In this document: positions 8,745 through 17,147 of the stretch, piece after piece | Layout of the letters: each line of letters opens with the position of its first letter | Numbering within the stretch: position 1 is the first letter of the stretch | DNA from: Amycolatopsis nigrescens CSC17Ta-90 | Lineage (GTDB): Bacteria > Actinomycetota > Actinomycetes > Mycobacteriales > Pseudonocardiaceae | Length of the DNA: 64,000 nucleotides | Direction of reading: 5' to 3' | Assembly: GCF_000384315.1 (NCBI RefSeq) | Contig: NZ_ARVW01000001.1 | Coordinates: 1,931,746 to 1,995,745 of the forward strand | The notes under the pieces: generated by a model | What the model was told of the DNA's origin: nothing | The model's input: only the letters and a program-made list of their open reading frames with translations | The model's database searches: none | Translations under genes and position numbers: made by a program

Positions 8745-9580
8745 CCGGTCAACTTCGCCGGGTTGAGCACCGCCCGCACCGCGGCCACGCGGTCGCCGCC
8801 CGACGTCAGCTCCAGCGCGAACACCAGGAACGGCCGGCCGTGCGCGGTCACCACCGCGCCCGGCCCGCCGTTCACCCCGCGCACTTCGAACCCCAGGCCG
8901 GACGGCCAGAACGGCCGCACGTCGGCGAAGTACTTGGCGACGGTGGCCTGGCCGTACAGCGGCTCGCGCGGGGTTTCCCGCTTGCCGTCCGCGTCGGCCC
9001 AGAAGCCGGCGTCGGGCGCCAGCAGCTCCAGTAATGCGGCCAGGTCGCCGCCCACCGCGGCCGCGGTGAAGCGCCTGGTCAGCTCCCGGTGCTGGCCCGG
9101 CGCGGGGCGGTGCCGCGGCGTGCGGCCCGCCAGGTGCCGGCGCGCCCGGTAGGCCAGCTGCCGCACCGCCCGCTCGGTGCGGTCCAGCATCGCGGCGATC
9201 TCGGCGTGCGAGAACCCGAACGCCTCGTGCAGCACGAACACCGCCCGCTCCACCGGCGCCAGCGTCTCCAGCACGACCAGCAGCCCCATCGACAGCGTGT
9301 CGGCCCGCCCGGCGTCCGCCTCCGGCCCGTCCAGCAGCGGTTCCGGCAGCCACGGCCCGAGGTAGGTCTCGCGACGGGCCTTGACCTGGCGAAGCCGGTC
9401 GAGCGCGAGGTTGGTGGTGAGCCGGAACAGGTAGGCCCGCGCATCGTCCACGGTGGACCGCTCCACCCGCCGCCAGCGCAGCCACGCGTCCTGCAGCACG
9501 TCGTCGGCGTCGGTACGGGTGCCCAGAATCCGGTAGGCAGCGCCGAACAACGCCTCCCGGTGCTCCTCGAAGTCGGTCAT
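8732..9580 (-). CDS. ECF41-type (SigJ-like) RNA polymerase sigma factor
   Basis: A 282-residue ECF sigma factor. Region 2 contains DADDVLQDAWLRWRR and region 4 FGFSHAEIAAMLDRTERAVR. Residues about 170-282 form a SnoaL-like domain (FTAAAVGGDLAALLELLAPD ... NPAKLTG), the fused regulatory extension of ECF41 members that replaces an anti-sigma factor. The ATG at 9580 has GGATGGAG upstream. It is divergent from a SnoaL-like gene whose upstream sequence fits the ECF41 promoter, so that gene is the likely target. Confidence 0.88.
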   Translation of the reverse strand: MTDFEEHREALFGAAYRILGTRTDADDVLQDAWLRWRRVERSTVDDARAYLFRLTTNLALDRLRQVKARRETYLGPWLPEPLLDGPEADAGRADTLSMGLLVVLETLAPVERAVFVLHEAFGFSHAEIAAMLDRTERAVRQLAYRARRHLAGRTPRHRPAPGQHRELTRRFTAAAVGGDLAALLELLAPDAGFWADADGKRETPREPLYGQATVAKYFADVRPFWPSGLGFEVRGVNGGPGAVVTAHGRPFLVFALELTSGGDRVAAVRAVLNPAKLTGQVV

Positions 9581-9602
9581 CGAACTCCATCCTGCCCTCA
9601 GG

Positions 9603-9629
9603 TGTGACGTCGAAGGGGCGGGAAACGTC
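9603..9629 (+). promoter_or_regulatory. ECF41-type promoter
   Basis: TGTGACG (9603-9609), exactly 16 bases, then CGTC (9626-9629). The published ECF41 promoter is TGTCACA-N16-CGTC, so the -10 is perfect and the -35 differs at two bases. It lies 34 bp upstream of the SnoaL-like gene. Confidence 0.6.
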
Positions 9630-9663
9630 TGGTTGGCGAACCCCATCGAGAAAGGGCTGTCCC

Positions 9664-10059
9664 ATGACCGGCACCACCGACGCGCGCGAGCTCGTCAGCA
9701 CCCTGTTCGACCGCATGACCGAGGGCGACCTCGACGGCATGGCCGAGTTGCTGCATCCCGAGTTCGTCTCGCACAACCCGCGCGTCGCGCACGATCCCGC
9801 GGTCACCACCGGCAAGCGGGCGTTCGTCGACTTCTTCCGGAGCGAGGCCGGGCAGCGGCTGCTGGCCGCACCGTTTGAAATCCGGCGGGTACTCGTCGAC
9901 GGTGACCTGGTGGCGGTGCACAACCGGATCTCTCCGCCCGGCGGGCCGGAGATCGCCGCGGTCGACCTGCTCGCCGTGCGCGACGGCCTGGTCGTCGAGC
10001 ACTGGGACGTGGTCCAGCCGGTGCCCGATCCGCTCCCCCACCCGCACGGCATGTTCTGA
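9664..10059 (+). CDS. SnoaL-like / NTF2-fold protein
   Basis: A 131-residue single-domain NTF2-like protein: FDRMTEGDLDGMAELLHPEF, HNRISPPGGPEIAAVDLLAV and VEHWDVVQPVPDPLP fit the SnoaL-like/ester-cyclase family. Members bind or isomerise small hydrophobic molecules; the substrate is unknown. It is divergent from the ECF41 sigma gene and sits behind an ECF41-type promoter. Confidence 0.82.
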   Translation: MTGTTDARELVSTLFDRMTEGDLDGMAELLHPEFVSHNPRVAHDPAVTTGKRAFVDFFRSEAGQRLLAAPFEIRRVLVDGDLVAVHNRISPPGGPEIAAVDLLAVRDGLVVEHWDVVQPVPDPLPHPHGMF

Positions 10060-10262
10060 GCCCGGGGAAGGCCGCCGATCGATCATCAATCAACAGATCG
10101 ACTCGCGTCCGCTCGGTGCCGGTTTCTCACCAGAAGTCGGTTCTCAGGTCAGATTCACGGTGGTGAACGCCGCAAGCGGCCGAACATGAAATCCTTGTGC
10201 TCTGTTCGCTGATGTTTGATACTGACGCTTCTTGGTTGATCGCGAGAAGTGAGGTACCACAG

Positions 10263-11507
10263 ATGCGACGGTCATTCGTGCTCGCCGCCACGGTCACGGC
10301 GCTGGCCGGCATCTGCGTGGCCCTGCCCGCAGAAGCCGGCACCCCCGCCGAGCCCGCCACCGCGGCAACTCCGCCCATGGGCTGGAACTCGTGGAACAGC
10401 TTCGGCTGCGAGATCGACGAGAACAAGATCAAGTCCATGGCGGACGCGCTGGTCGCTTCGGGCATGCGCGACGCCGGCTACCAGTACGTGGTGATCGACG
10501 ACTGCTGGTTCGACCCGAACCGCACCGCCGACGGCTCCCTGCGCGGCGACCCGAAACGCTTTCCCAGCGGTATGAAGGCCGTGGGCGACTACGTGCACGG
10601 CAAGGGCCTCAAGTTCGGCCTGTACCAGGTGCCCACCGAGAAGACCTGCGCCCAGCGCAACAACGCCTACCCCGGCGAGACCGGCAGCGGCGGCCACGAG
10701 CACGCCGACGCCAGGACGTTCGCCTCCTGGGGTGTGGACTACCTCAAGTACGACTGGTGCTCCCCGGCGGGCACCCTCGACGACCAGATCCGCGGCTTCA
10801 CCACCATGCGCGACGCACTGGCCGCCACCGGCAGGCCGATCGTCTACAGCATCAACGCCAACAGCTACCACTTCCCGAAGAACGGCCAGGTGCACGACTG
10901 GAACGGGATCGCGCACCTGTCCCGCACCACCGAGGACATCAAGCCGGTGTGGAAAACCGGGAACCCGAACGAGTACCCGATGGGCGTCACCGACATCATC
11001 GACATCAACAACGCGCTGACCGAACGCGCGAAACCCGGCTACTACAACGACCCGGACATGCTGGAAGTCGGCGTGTACGACGTCGAGGGCTATCCGGGCC
11101 TCACCGATACCGAGGCACGCGCGCACTTCGGCATGTGGGCGCTGATGTCCGCCCCGCTGATCGCCGGGAACGACGTGCGCGCCATGAAACCGGAGATCTC
11201 GCGCATCCTGAACAACCGCGACGTCATCGCGGTGAACCAGGATTCCCTTGCCCGCCAAGCGGATTTGGTCGACTCGCAGGGCACCGCGCAGGTCTACCGC
11301 AAGCCGATGGCGGACGGCTCGATCGTGGTCGGACTGCTCAACCGCACCGAAACGGCCCGCGACCTGACCGCCACCACCGCACAGCTGGGCCTGGACGAAT
11401 ACACCGCCCGCGACCTGCACACCGGCGAGGTCACCGGGCGCTCCGGCGACCTGAAGGCGGCCGTGCCCGCACACGGACTCCAGTTGTTCCGCCTCTACGG
11501 GAGCTGA
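10263..11507 (+). CDS. Secreted alpha-galactosidase, GH27
   Basis: A 414-residue glycoside hydrolase family 27 enzyme releasing terminal alpha-galactose. A signal peptide (MRRSFVLAATVTALAG ... AEAGTPAE) precedes the TIM barrel starting TPPMGWNSWNSFGC. The nucleophile Asp lies in DYLKYDWCSP and the acid/base Asp in YYNDPDMLEVG. A C-terminal beta domain ends DLKAAVPAHGLQLFRL. There is no carbohydrate-binding module. The ATG has GTGAGG upstream. The 203-bp upstream gap shows no clear operator. Confidence 0.93.
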   Translation: MRRSFVLAATVTALAGICVALPAEAGTPAEPATAATPPMGWNSWNSFGCEIDENKIKSMADALVASGMRDAGYQYVVIDDCWFDPNRTADGSLRGDPKRFPSGMKAVGDYVHGKGLKFGLYQVPTEKTCAQRNNAYPGETGSGGHEHADARTFASWGVDYLKYDWCSPAGTLDDQIRGFTTMRDALAATGRPIVYSINANSYHFPKNGQVHDWNGIAHLSRTTEDIKPVWKTGNPNEYPMGVTDIIDINNALTERAKPGYYNDPDMLEVGVYDVEGYPGLTDTEARAHFGMWALMSAPLIAGNDVRAMKPEISRILNNRDVIAVNQDSLARQADLVDSQGTAQVYRKPMADGSIVVGLLNRTETARDLTATTAQLGLDEYTARDLHTGEVTGRSGDLKAAVPAHGLQLFRLYGS

Positions 11508-11522
11508 CGATACGGTGAGCCG

Positions 11523-12680
11523 ATGCGGCTGATGTTCTCCTCCGGCGCCGGCTACAGCCATATCAAGCCGATGCTGCCGCTGGCCGTCGCCGCCCGGGAT
11601 GCCGGTCACGACGTGGTGTTCGTGACCGGCCCCGAAGCGGTGCGGTATCCCGAGGAGGCCGGCCTGTACACGGTCGCGATCGGCGCACCACCCGGCGGCT
11701 CGGGCGATAACGGCATGTGGCAGCGCGCCCGCGCCGAGATGGAGACGCTGTCGCGGGACGAACGCATGTCGCACCTGATGGCGCACTACATGGTCGGGAT
11801 GGGGGCGGCCGCGCGGCTGGACGACGTGCTGGCGTTCGTCCGCGGCTGGAAACCGGACCTGGTGGTGAGCAGCCTCGCCGAACGGGCCGCCGTGATGGCC
11901 GCGGCCATCGTGGACGTGCCCTACGCGATGCACGCGATCGGGCCGCCCAAGGCCGCGACGACCATGGCCGAAGCGTGGCGGGTCGCCGGCGAGCTGGTGC
12001 GGCGCCACGGGCTCGACCGGCTGCCGCCCCGCGACGACGTGCCCTATCTCGACATCTGGCCCGCGGGACTGCGGCCGGACGGTGTCGCCTGGGAGTACCC
12101 CACCCGGTGGGCCCTGCGTCCGGAAGACGCGCTGCCGGTCACCGCGGAACGCCCCGCCGTCCTGGACGGCCTGCCCTTCGCGCGGACGGTGTACCTCACC
12201 TTGGGCACCACGCACAACACGCGACCGGGGGTGCTGGAGACGATGGTCTCGGCCCTGCGCGACGAGGAGGTGAACCTGGTCGTGACGATCGGCCGCGACG
12301 GCGACCGGGAGCGCTTCGGCAGCCGGCCAGAGCACGTGCGCATCGAGCATTTCGTGCCGCAGCAACAGTTGCTGCCGCAGGTGGACGCCGTGGTCTGCCA
12401 CGCGGGCGCGGCCACCGTGCTCGGCGCGCTCGGCCACGGCGTGCCGCTGGTCGTCTCGCCGCTGGCCACCGATCAGTTCGACATCGCGGACCAGGTCGCC
12501 GACGCGCACGTCGGTGTGCTCGCCGAGCCAACCGAGGACGACCTCCGGCTGGCCGTCCGTGCGCTCGGCGCCGATCCGTCCCTGCGCGAGTCGGCGGCCA
12601 CCATGGCCGGCGAAATCGCCGCCATGGCACCGCCCGCCACCGTCCTCGACCGGCTGGTGGCCTACGCCCGCGAGTCCTGA
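11523..12680 (+). CDS. MGT/UGT-type glycosyltransferase (GT1)
   Basis: A 385-residue GT-B glycosyltransferase of the macrolide/antibiotic type. The N-terminal acceptor domain starts MRLMFSSGAGYSHIKPMLPL, and the sugar-nucleotide domain has VVCHAGAATVLGALGHGVPL and SPLATDQFDIADQV. Typical reactions glycosylate aglycones or inactivate antibiotics; the acceptor is unknown here. It follows the alpha-galactosidase by 15 bp and may be co-transcribed. Its end overlaps the convergent F420-type gene by 19 bp. Confidence 0.87.
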   Translation: MRLMFSSGAGYSHIKPMLPLAVAARDAGHDVVFVTGPEAVRYPEEAGLYTVAIGAPPGGSGDNGMWQRARAEMETLSRDERMSHLMAHYMVGMGAAARLDDVLAFVRGWKPDLVVSSLAERAAVMAAAIVDVPYAMHAIGPPKAATTMAEAWRVAGELVRRHGLDRLPPRDDVPYLDIWPAGLRPDGVAWEYPTRWALRPEDALPVTAERPAVLDGLPFARTVYLTLGTTHNTRPGVLETMVSALRDEEVNLVVTIGRDGDRERFGSRPEHVRIEHFVPQQQLLPQVDAVVCHAGAATVLGALGHGVPLVVSPLATDQFDIADQVADAHVGVLAEPTEDDLRLAVRALGADPSLRESAATMAGEIAAMAPPATVLDRLVAYARES

Positions 12681-13234
12681 CCGGCCAGCTCGATCACCAG
12701 CGGGACACCGGTGTCGAACCAGTAGCGGTGCAGGTCTTCGATCTTCTTCCGCGAGGGGAGGCCCCGCAGGTGCAGCAGGCATTCGCCGTAGTCCATCAGG
12801 TGCACCGTTTCGCAGATCGCCGCCCTGGCCTGCCCGAGTTCGGCCGGATCGCTGATCTCCCGCGCGCGACCGGCGAACGTCCGCCGCCCGAACCGCAGGC
12901 GCACACCGGGGTCGGCCCGGACGTTCCACAGCCAGGACGAGACGGCCAGCGGTCGCCGGATCGCCAACGCCGGCGGGCGGAGCATCACCACGTACACCTT
13001 GTCCCGCCGCCGGATCGCGCGAACGTAGTTGCGGCGCTGCCGCCCGCTCCTGCACCCGACCGTGGTGAGCACCGCGTGCCCCGGCGGCGTCGACAGCGCG
13101 AGGGCCCGAAGCATGATCCCGCTCAGCACGCGGCCGTCCCTCGGCGATCGCAGCAGCCGCCGGTGCCTGGGTTCTTCGACGATGGCGGCGGCACGGATCG
13201 CAGCCGCCCGCTCGCGGTCCTGTTGGCCACCCAT
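12662..13234 (-). CDS. F420-type nitroreductase/deazaflavin-dependent family protein
   Basis: A 190-residue protein of the DUF385 split-barrel family: STPPGHAVLTTVGCRSGRQR, then VVMLRPPALAIRRPLAVSSW and a W-x-V-R-A-D-P-x-V stretch are its signature. Members use coenzyme F420 or bind flavins. The C-terminal part (EECLLHLRGL-like region, DLHRYWFDTGVPLVIELAG) is longer than in minimal members. It lies 4 bp downstream of the response-regulator stop, suggesting one operon with the two-component system. Confidence 0.75.
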   Translation of the reverse strand: MGGQQDRERAAAIRAAAIVEEPRHRRLLRSPRDGRVLSGIMLRALALSTPPGHAVLTTVGCRSGRQRRNYVRAIRRRDKVYVVMLRPPALAIRRPLAVSSWLWNVRADPGVRLRFGRRTFAGRAREISDPAELGQARAAICETVHLMDYGECLLHLRGLPSRKKIEDLHRYWFDTGVPLVIELAGQDSRA

Positions 13235-13238
13235 CGGA

Positions 13239-13886
13239 TCAACGGACCTTCGCGTCGTGGGCGAGCAGGGCAAGCTGGGTGCGGTTGTCCAAGTCCAGTT
13301 TGGCCAGCGCGCCGGACAGGTGGCTCTTCACGGTGCCGACGGACAGGTGCAGGCGTTGCCCGATCTCGGTGTTGTTGAGGCCGTCGGCCAGCGCTGCCGC
13401 GATGTCGCGTTCCCGCTCGGTGAGCACCGCCAGCCGGTTACTGGCCCGCTGTCGGCGGGACTCGTCCCCGTCCGCCACCTGGCCGATCAGCGCGCGCATC
13501 GCCGCGGGCGATAGCGACGGCTCCCCGTTTCCCGCGCGGCGGACGGCTTCGACGATCTCCTCCGGCTCGGTGTGCTTGAGCAGGTAGCCGGTCGCGCCCG
13601 CGCGGATGGCGGCCAGCACGGTGCTGTCCGCGCCGAACGTGGTCAGCACGATCACCTTCGGCGCGGTGCCACTTCCGGCCAGGGCACGAGTGGCGGCGAT
13701 CCCGTCCACGACCGGCATCCGGATGTCCATCAGCACGACGTCGGGAGTGTGCCTGCGTACCGCGACGGGCACGCCCGCGCCGTCCTCGACCTCGCCGACG
13801 ACCTCGATGTCGTCCGCGCCCCGCAACATCAGCTTCAGCCCAGCTCGGACGAGGGCGTCATCGTCCACCAGTAGGACTCGGATCAC
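13239..13886 (-). CDS. NarL/FixJ family response regulator
   Basis: A 215-residue response regulator: receiver domain with MIRVLLVDDDALVRAGLKLM, phospho-acceptor Asp in DVVLMDIRMP and the Lys of GYLLKHTEPEE; the C-terminal LuxR HTH is ALADGLNNTEIGQRLHLSVG. Start is GTG. It follows its cognate histidine kinase by 4 bp. Target genes unknown; the F420-type protein downstream may be one. Confidence 0.92.
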   Translation of the reverse strand: MIRVLLVDDDALVRAGLKLMLRGADDIEVVGEVEDGAGVPVAVRRHTPDVVLMDIRMPVVDGIAATRALAGSGTAPKVIVLTTFGADSTVLAAIRAGATGYLLKHTEPEEIVEAVRRAGNGEPSLSPAAMRALIGQVADGDESRRQRASNRLAVLTERERDIAAALADGLNNTEIGQRLHLSVGTVKSHLSGALAKLDLDNRTQLALLAHDAKVR

Positions 13887-13890
13887 GGTC

Positions 13891-15147
13891 TCACCTCGCG
13901 TTCGGGGGCCAGGGTAACCGGGCCCGCAACGTGAACCGGCCGTCGCGGCCGTGGTGGGAGAGCACGCCGCCGTCCAGCTGCACCCGCTCGCCGAGGCCGG
14001 TCAGGCCGGCACCGGCGCCGGGAATCTCGGGCGACGTCCGGTCCGCGGGCAGCGGGTTGCCGACCTCGACGGTCAGCTGCCCACCCGGCTCACCGGTCAG
14101 CAGCACGGTGGTCGCCGCACCGGGGGCGTGTTTGCGGGCGTTGGTCAGTCCTTCCTGGACCACCCGGTAGACGGTGCGCTGTGCCTGCGGGCGCAAGGCA
14201 TCCGCCGCGTCGCCGGCGAGTTCGTCGCGGAGGTCGACCGGTTGCCCGGCCGCCCGCGCCTCGTCGACAAGGCCGGGGAGGTCGGCCAGCCGCGGCTGCG
14301 GCGGGCCGGCGGCCTCGGTCTCGTCGTCATCGCGCAGGACTCGCAGCACATCGCGCAGCTCGTCCAGTGCCTGGTGGGCGTTGACGTTGATGATCCGCGC
14401 GCTCTCGGCCACCTCGGCGCCGCTCAACTCGGGCCCTGCGCTGGCGGCGGACTGCCTGCTCCGGTAGGCCAGCGCCCCGGCGTGCACGGACACCAGCGAA
14501 ATGCGGTGCGCCAGCACGTCGTGCATCTCGCGGGCGATGGCCTCCCGCTCGGTGCGCCGGGTCGCCGCCAGCCGCCGCGCGTGCTCGACCCGTTCCAGCC
14601 TGGCGTCCTTTCGCAGCCGGTGCACCAGTTCCCGGCGGGCTCGAAGTGCGCTGCCCCAGGCGAAGAACACCAGGTGGTACGCGAAGATCATGGTCAGCTG
14701 CGTGCCAAGCTCCTCGCTGGGGATCGCCACCAGCACCATGTTCAGCGCCGACGCCGCCACGAGAAGCCCCAGCACTGGCAGCGAACGCCGCCACGGGACC
14801 CGCAGCGCCAGGTTCAGCGTGATCACCATGCCGGCGCCGAACGAGCCGGCGGACATCGCCATCGCCGGCACCGCGAGCAACGCCACCACCAGCGGACAGC
14901 GCCGCCGCCACCACAACGACAGGCAGGCCAGCACGCCAAGCGGAAGGTCCAGGGCGGCCACCCACAACGGCGGCCGGTCGTACTGCTGGGCGAGGCCGTA
15001 GGCCACCAGCCCGAGCAGCACCGCGCCGGCGAAGACGAGCACGTCGGTCACCCAGTCCCGCACGGTGCGCCGCGGCGGTCCCCCGTCCACGGCCATCTCG
15101 CCGGGCAGGAAGGACCGCAGTGCCGGAGTAGCGCCTTCGCCAGGCAT
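13891..15147 (-). CDS. Membrane sensor histidine kinase (HisKA_3)
   Basis: A 418-residue sensor kinase. Residues about 30-180 hold several membrane helices (VLVFAGAVLLGLVAYGLA, PVLGLLVAASALNMVLVAIP and others). The HisKA_3 phospho-His box is REAIAREMHDVLAHRISLVS; the ATPase domain has VVQEGLTNARKHAPGAA (N box) and GAGAGLTGLGERVQLDG. The lack of an extracytoplasmic domain suggests intramembrane sensing. First gene of a kinase-regulator-F420-type gene operon. Confidence 0.9.
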   Translation of the reverse strand: MPGEGATPALRSFLPGEMAVDGGPPRRTVRDWVTDVLVFAGAVLLGLVAYGLAQQYDRPPLWVAALDLPLGVLACLSLWWRRRCPLVVALLAVPAMAMSAGSFGAGMVITLNLALRVPWRRSLPVLGLLVAASALNMVLVAIPSEELGTQLTMIFAYHLVFFAWGSALRARRELVHRLRKDARLERVEHARRLAATRRTEREAIAREMHDVLAHRISLVSVHAGALAYRSRQSAASAGPELSGAEVAESARIINVNAHQALDELRDVLRVLRDDDETEAAGPPQPRLADLPGLVDEARAAGQPVDLRDELAGDAADALRPQAQRTVYRVVQEGLTNARKHAPGAATTVLLTGEPGGQLTVEVGNPLPADRTSPEIPGAGAGLTGLGERVQLDGGVLSHHGRDGRFTLRARLPWPPNAR

Positions 15148-15164
15148 ACCGCCAGCGTATGAGC

Positions 15165-16307
15165 TCAGCGCCGGGCCCGTTCGTACGCCTTGGCCAGCGC
15201 GTGGAACGCCTGCTTCGGCTCCCAGTGCCAGTCCGACGCCGGGTCGTCCGGCCGGTCCTTGATCGGCTTGACGATGCTGTAGCTGGCCATGTCGACGTCG
15301 TAGCGCGGCTCGTCGCGCCGGTGCTGGGCGTCCGGGGTGACGAACTCGAACGCCATCGCCGCGTACAGGCCCATCGACTCGAAGGCGTCGAGCAGTTCGA
15401 GGAGGTACTCGGCCTGGGTCCGCTCGCTGCGGACCAGGTCGCCGATGATCTCTTCCGGCACCTTGTCGTGGTCCACGACGTTCCAGCCCATACCGGCCGT
15501 GTCCGGCGCACCGGCATAGGCGCAGGTACCGAATTCGCAGATCGCCAGCGGCTTGCCCCAGCGCAGATACTTCCGCAGCTCCCGGACGTAGTCGGCCCGG
15601 CGCGGGAGGTGGGAGTAGTAGTCGATGCCGACGATGTCGAACAGGTTCCAGTCGACGTTCTCGATCGTCTCGTCCTGCGCCGCGGCGTAGCTCAGCCGGC
15701 CGTGGAACACCGACCTGCCGACCGCCGCGGCCCGCCCGGTGAACTCGCGCAGCCGCTGGGTCATCAGCTCCCAGTCGAAGTTGCCCTTCGCCACGTTCTC
15801 GGCCCGCTCCCGGCCGTTCGCCCCTGGCACGATGCCCGGCACGAACAGCCAGAACTCGCAGCCAACGCTGAAGTCGACGTCGGCGCCTTGACGCCGCAGC
15901 CGTTCGGCGTGCCGGCCGGTTTCCGCCAGGTGATCGAGGATCTCCTGTTCCGAATGGTCCCCGAGGGTGGGCTGGAGCCAGACGTGCAGCCCGCGCTCGG
16001 CCGCCTCCGACGACGTGGACCTGAGCCGTTCGACCCCGTCCCCGGTGACCTCGATCGAATCGGCGTGCAGCTCCTCGGCGATCACCCGGATGTCCTCGCG
16101 CATCCTGGCGGTGCTCCACCTCGTCCCCGGTGTCTCCCCGGCACCGACCGTGTAGCAGACCCCCCGGTGCTTCAGCCCGCGTCGCGCTCCCGCCGCGGCG
16201 TTCGCGGCGGGAGCCGGCGCCACCAGCGACCCGGTGGCCGCCGCGACCCCCACCGCGGCGGCTCCGGCCAGAAATCGCTTCCGGCTGATCCCCTCGTTGC
16301 GCACCAT
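15165..16307 (-). CDS. Secreted TIM-barrel glycoside hydrolase-like protein
   Basis: A 380-residue exported protein. The N-terminus RKRFLAGAAAVGVAAATGSL resembles a Tat signal with RK in place of RR. The mature part has barrel-like strands: KHRGVCYTVGAGETPGTRWS, HADSIEVTGDGVERLR, LHVWLQPTLGD, FDIVGIDYYSHLP and PLAICEFGTCAYAG, whose Glu could be a retaining nucleophile, with CEFWLFVPGIVP as a second acidic site. No specific GH family was recognised. Related proteins are sometimes labelled 'abortive infection' without evidence. Both flanks are regulators. Confidence 0.65.
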   Translation of the reverse strand: MVRNEGISRKRFLAGAAAVGVAAATGSLVAPAPAANAAAGARRGLKHRGVCYTVGAGETPGTRWSTARMREDIRVIAEELHADSIEVTGDGVERLRSTSSEAAERGLHVWLQPTLGDHSEQEILDHLAETGRHAERLRRQGADVDFSVGCEFWLFVPGIVPGANGRERAENVAKGNFDWELMTQRLREFTGRAAAVGRSVFHGRLSYAAAQDETIENVDWNLFDIVGIDYYSHLPRRADYVRELRKYLRWGKPLAICEFGTCAYAGAPDTAGMGWNVVDHDKVPEEIIGDLVRSERTQAEYLLELLDAFESMGLYAAMAFEFVTPDAQHRRDEPRYDVDMASYSIVKPIKDRPDDPASDWHWEPKQAFHALAKAYERARR

Positions 16308-16449
16308 GCCCTCCTCGCCCTCCCTAGCTGTCCGGTTCACGGTCGCGACGTTCGCCTTCCACGACCTGCCCACAGCGTGCCCAGCGGCGGTACCCCGGGT
16401 CTTCAGCCGTTCGTCTATGCCGGTGCGACCAACGGCCATTTCGCACCGG

Positions 16450-16480
16450 TTGACAAATTTAATGAGCGCCAATTAAATAT
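16450..16480 (+). promoter_or_regulatory. Consensus-like sigma70 promoter with operator, leaderless TetR gene
   Basis: A perfect TTGACA (16450-16455), 17 bases, then TTAAAT (16473-16478). An inverted repeat ATTTAAT (16457-16463) and ATTAAAT (16472-16478) lies between and over the elements. The ATG of the TetR gene is 6 bases past the -10, so the transcript would be leaderless. The stretch is strikingly AT-rich for this genome. Confidence 0.65.
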
Positions 16481-16484
16481 TGGC

Positions 16485-17147
16485 ATGGACCAGACGTCAC
16501 GGCAACCGGCGGGCAGGCGACGGGGCCGTCCGCCGAAGAGCGACGGGCCCGCCACCCGGGAGCTGCTGTTGGACGCGGCGTTGGAGTTGTTCGCGCGTCA
16601 GGGTTTCGCGGCCACCACGGTCCGCCAGATCGCCGCCGAGGTCGGCGTGCGCGACGCCGCGATCTACGGCCATTTCGCCGGCAAGCAGGCGATCTACGAC
16701 GCGCTGTTCGCCGAAGCCGGCCCGGCGTCCTTCGAGTTCCTGCACATCGACGTCGACGCGCTGGTGGCGACCGGGCCGCGAAAAGCGGTGCCGGAGCTGG
16801 TGGCGCGCGTGATGACGGGCTGGTCCAGCCCGCGCACCAGGCGGTTCACCAGCGTGCTCCTGCGCGAAGGCAGCGGGACCGGCGGGCTGAGCGGGCTGGC
16901 GGCCGCGATCGAGACCGCCAGGGACCAGCTCCAGGCGCCGTTCCGGAGCTGGCAGCGGGCCGGGCTGGTGCGCGCCGACCTGGCGGCCCGGCAACTGGTC
17001 TGGGAGCTGTTCGCCCCGCTCCAGGTGCCCCGAATGCTGCACCTGCACGCCGAAGCCACCGAAGACGATCTCGCCGCCGCGCGGCGGCTGGTCGACGACC
17101 ACGTGAAGTTCTTCCTGAACTGCGTCCTCACCGAAAGGAGCAGGTGA
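16485..17147 (+). CDS. TetR/AcrR family transcriptional regulator
   Basis: A 220-residue TetR protein. After a basic AT-hook-like arm (AGRRRGRPPKSDGP), the HTH is TTVRQIAAEVGVRDAAIYGH. The C-terminal domain is of unknown ligand specificity. No Shine-Dalgarno sequence precedes the ATG; a promoter with a built-in inverted repeat lies directly upstream, suggesting autorepression. The stop overlaps the start of the metallo-beta-lactamase-fold gene by one base (TGATG), so both are co-translated. Confidence 0.92.
   Translation: MDQTSRQPAGRRRGRPPKSDGPATRELLLDAALELFARQGFAATTVRQIAAEVGVRDAAIYGHFAGKQAIYDALFAEAGPASFEFLHIDVDALVATGPRKAVPELVARVMTGWSSPRTRRFTSVLLREGSGTGGLSGLAAAIETARDQLQAPFRSWQRAGLVRADLAARQLVWELFAPLQVPRMLHLHAEATEDDLAAARRLVDDHVKFFLNCVLTERSR

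Noticed and set aside
11523..12680. Glycosyltransferase as a partner of the van locus
   Set aside because: It is 13 kb away, in a different operon with alpha-galactosidase; no shared regulatory sequence was seen.
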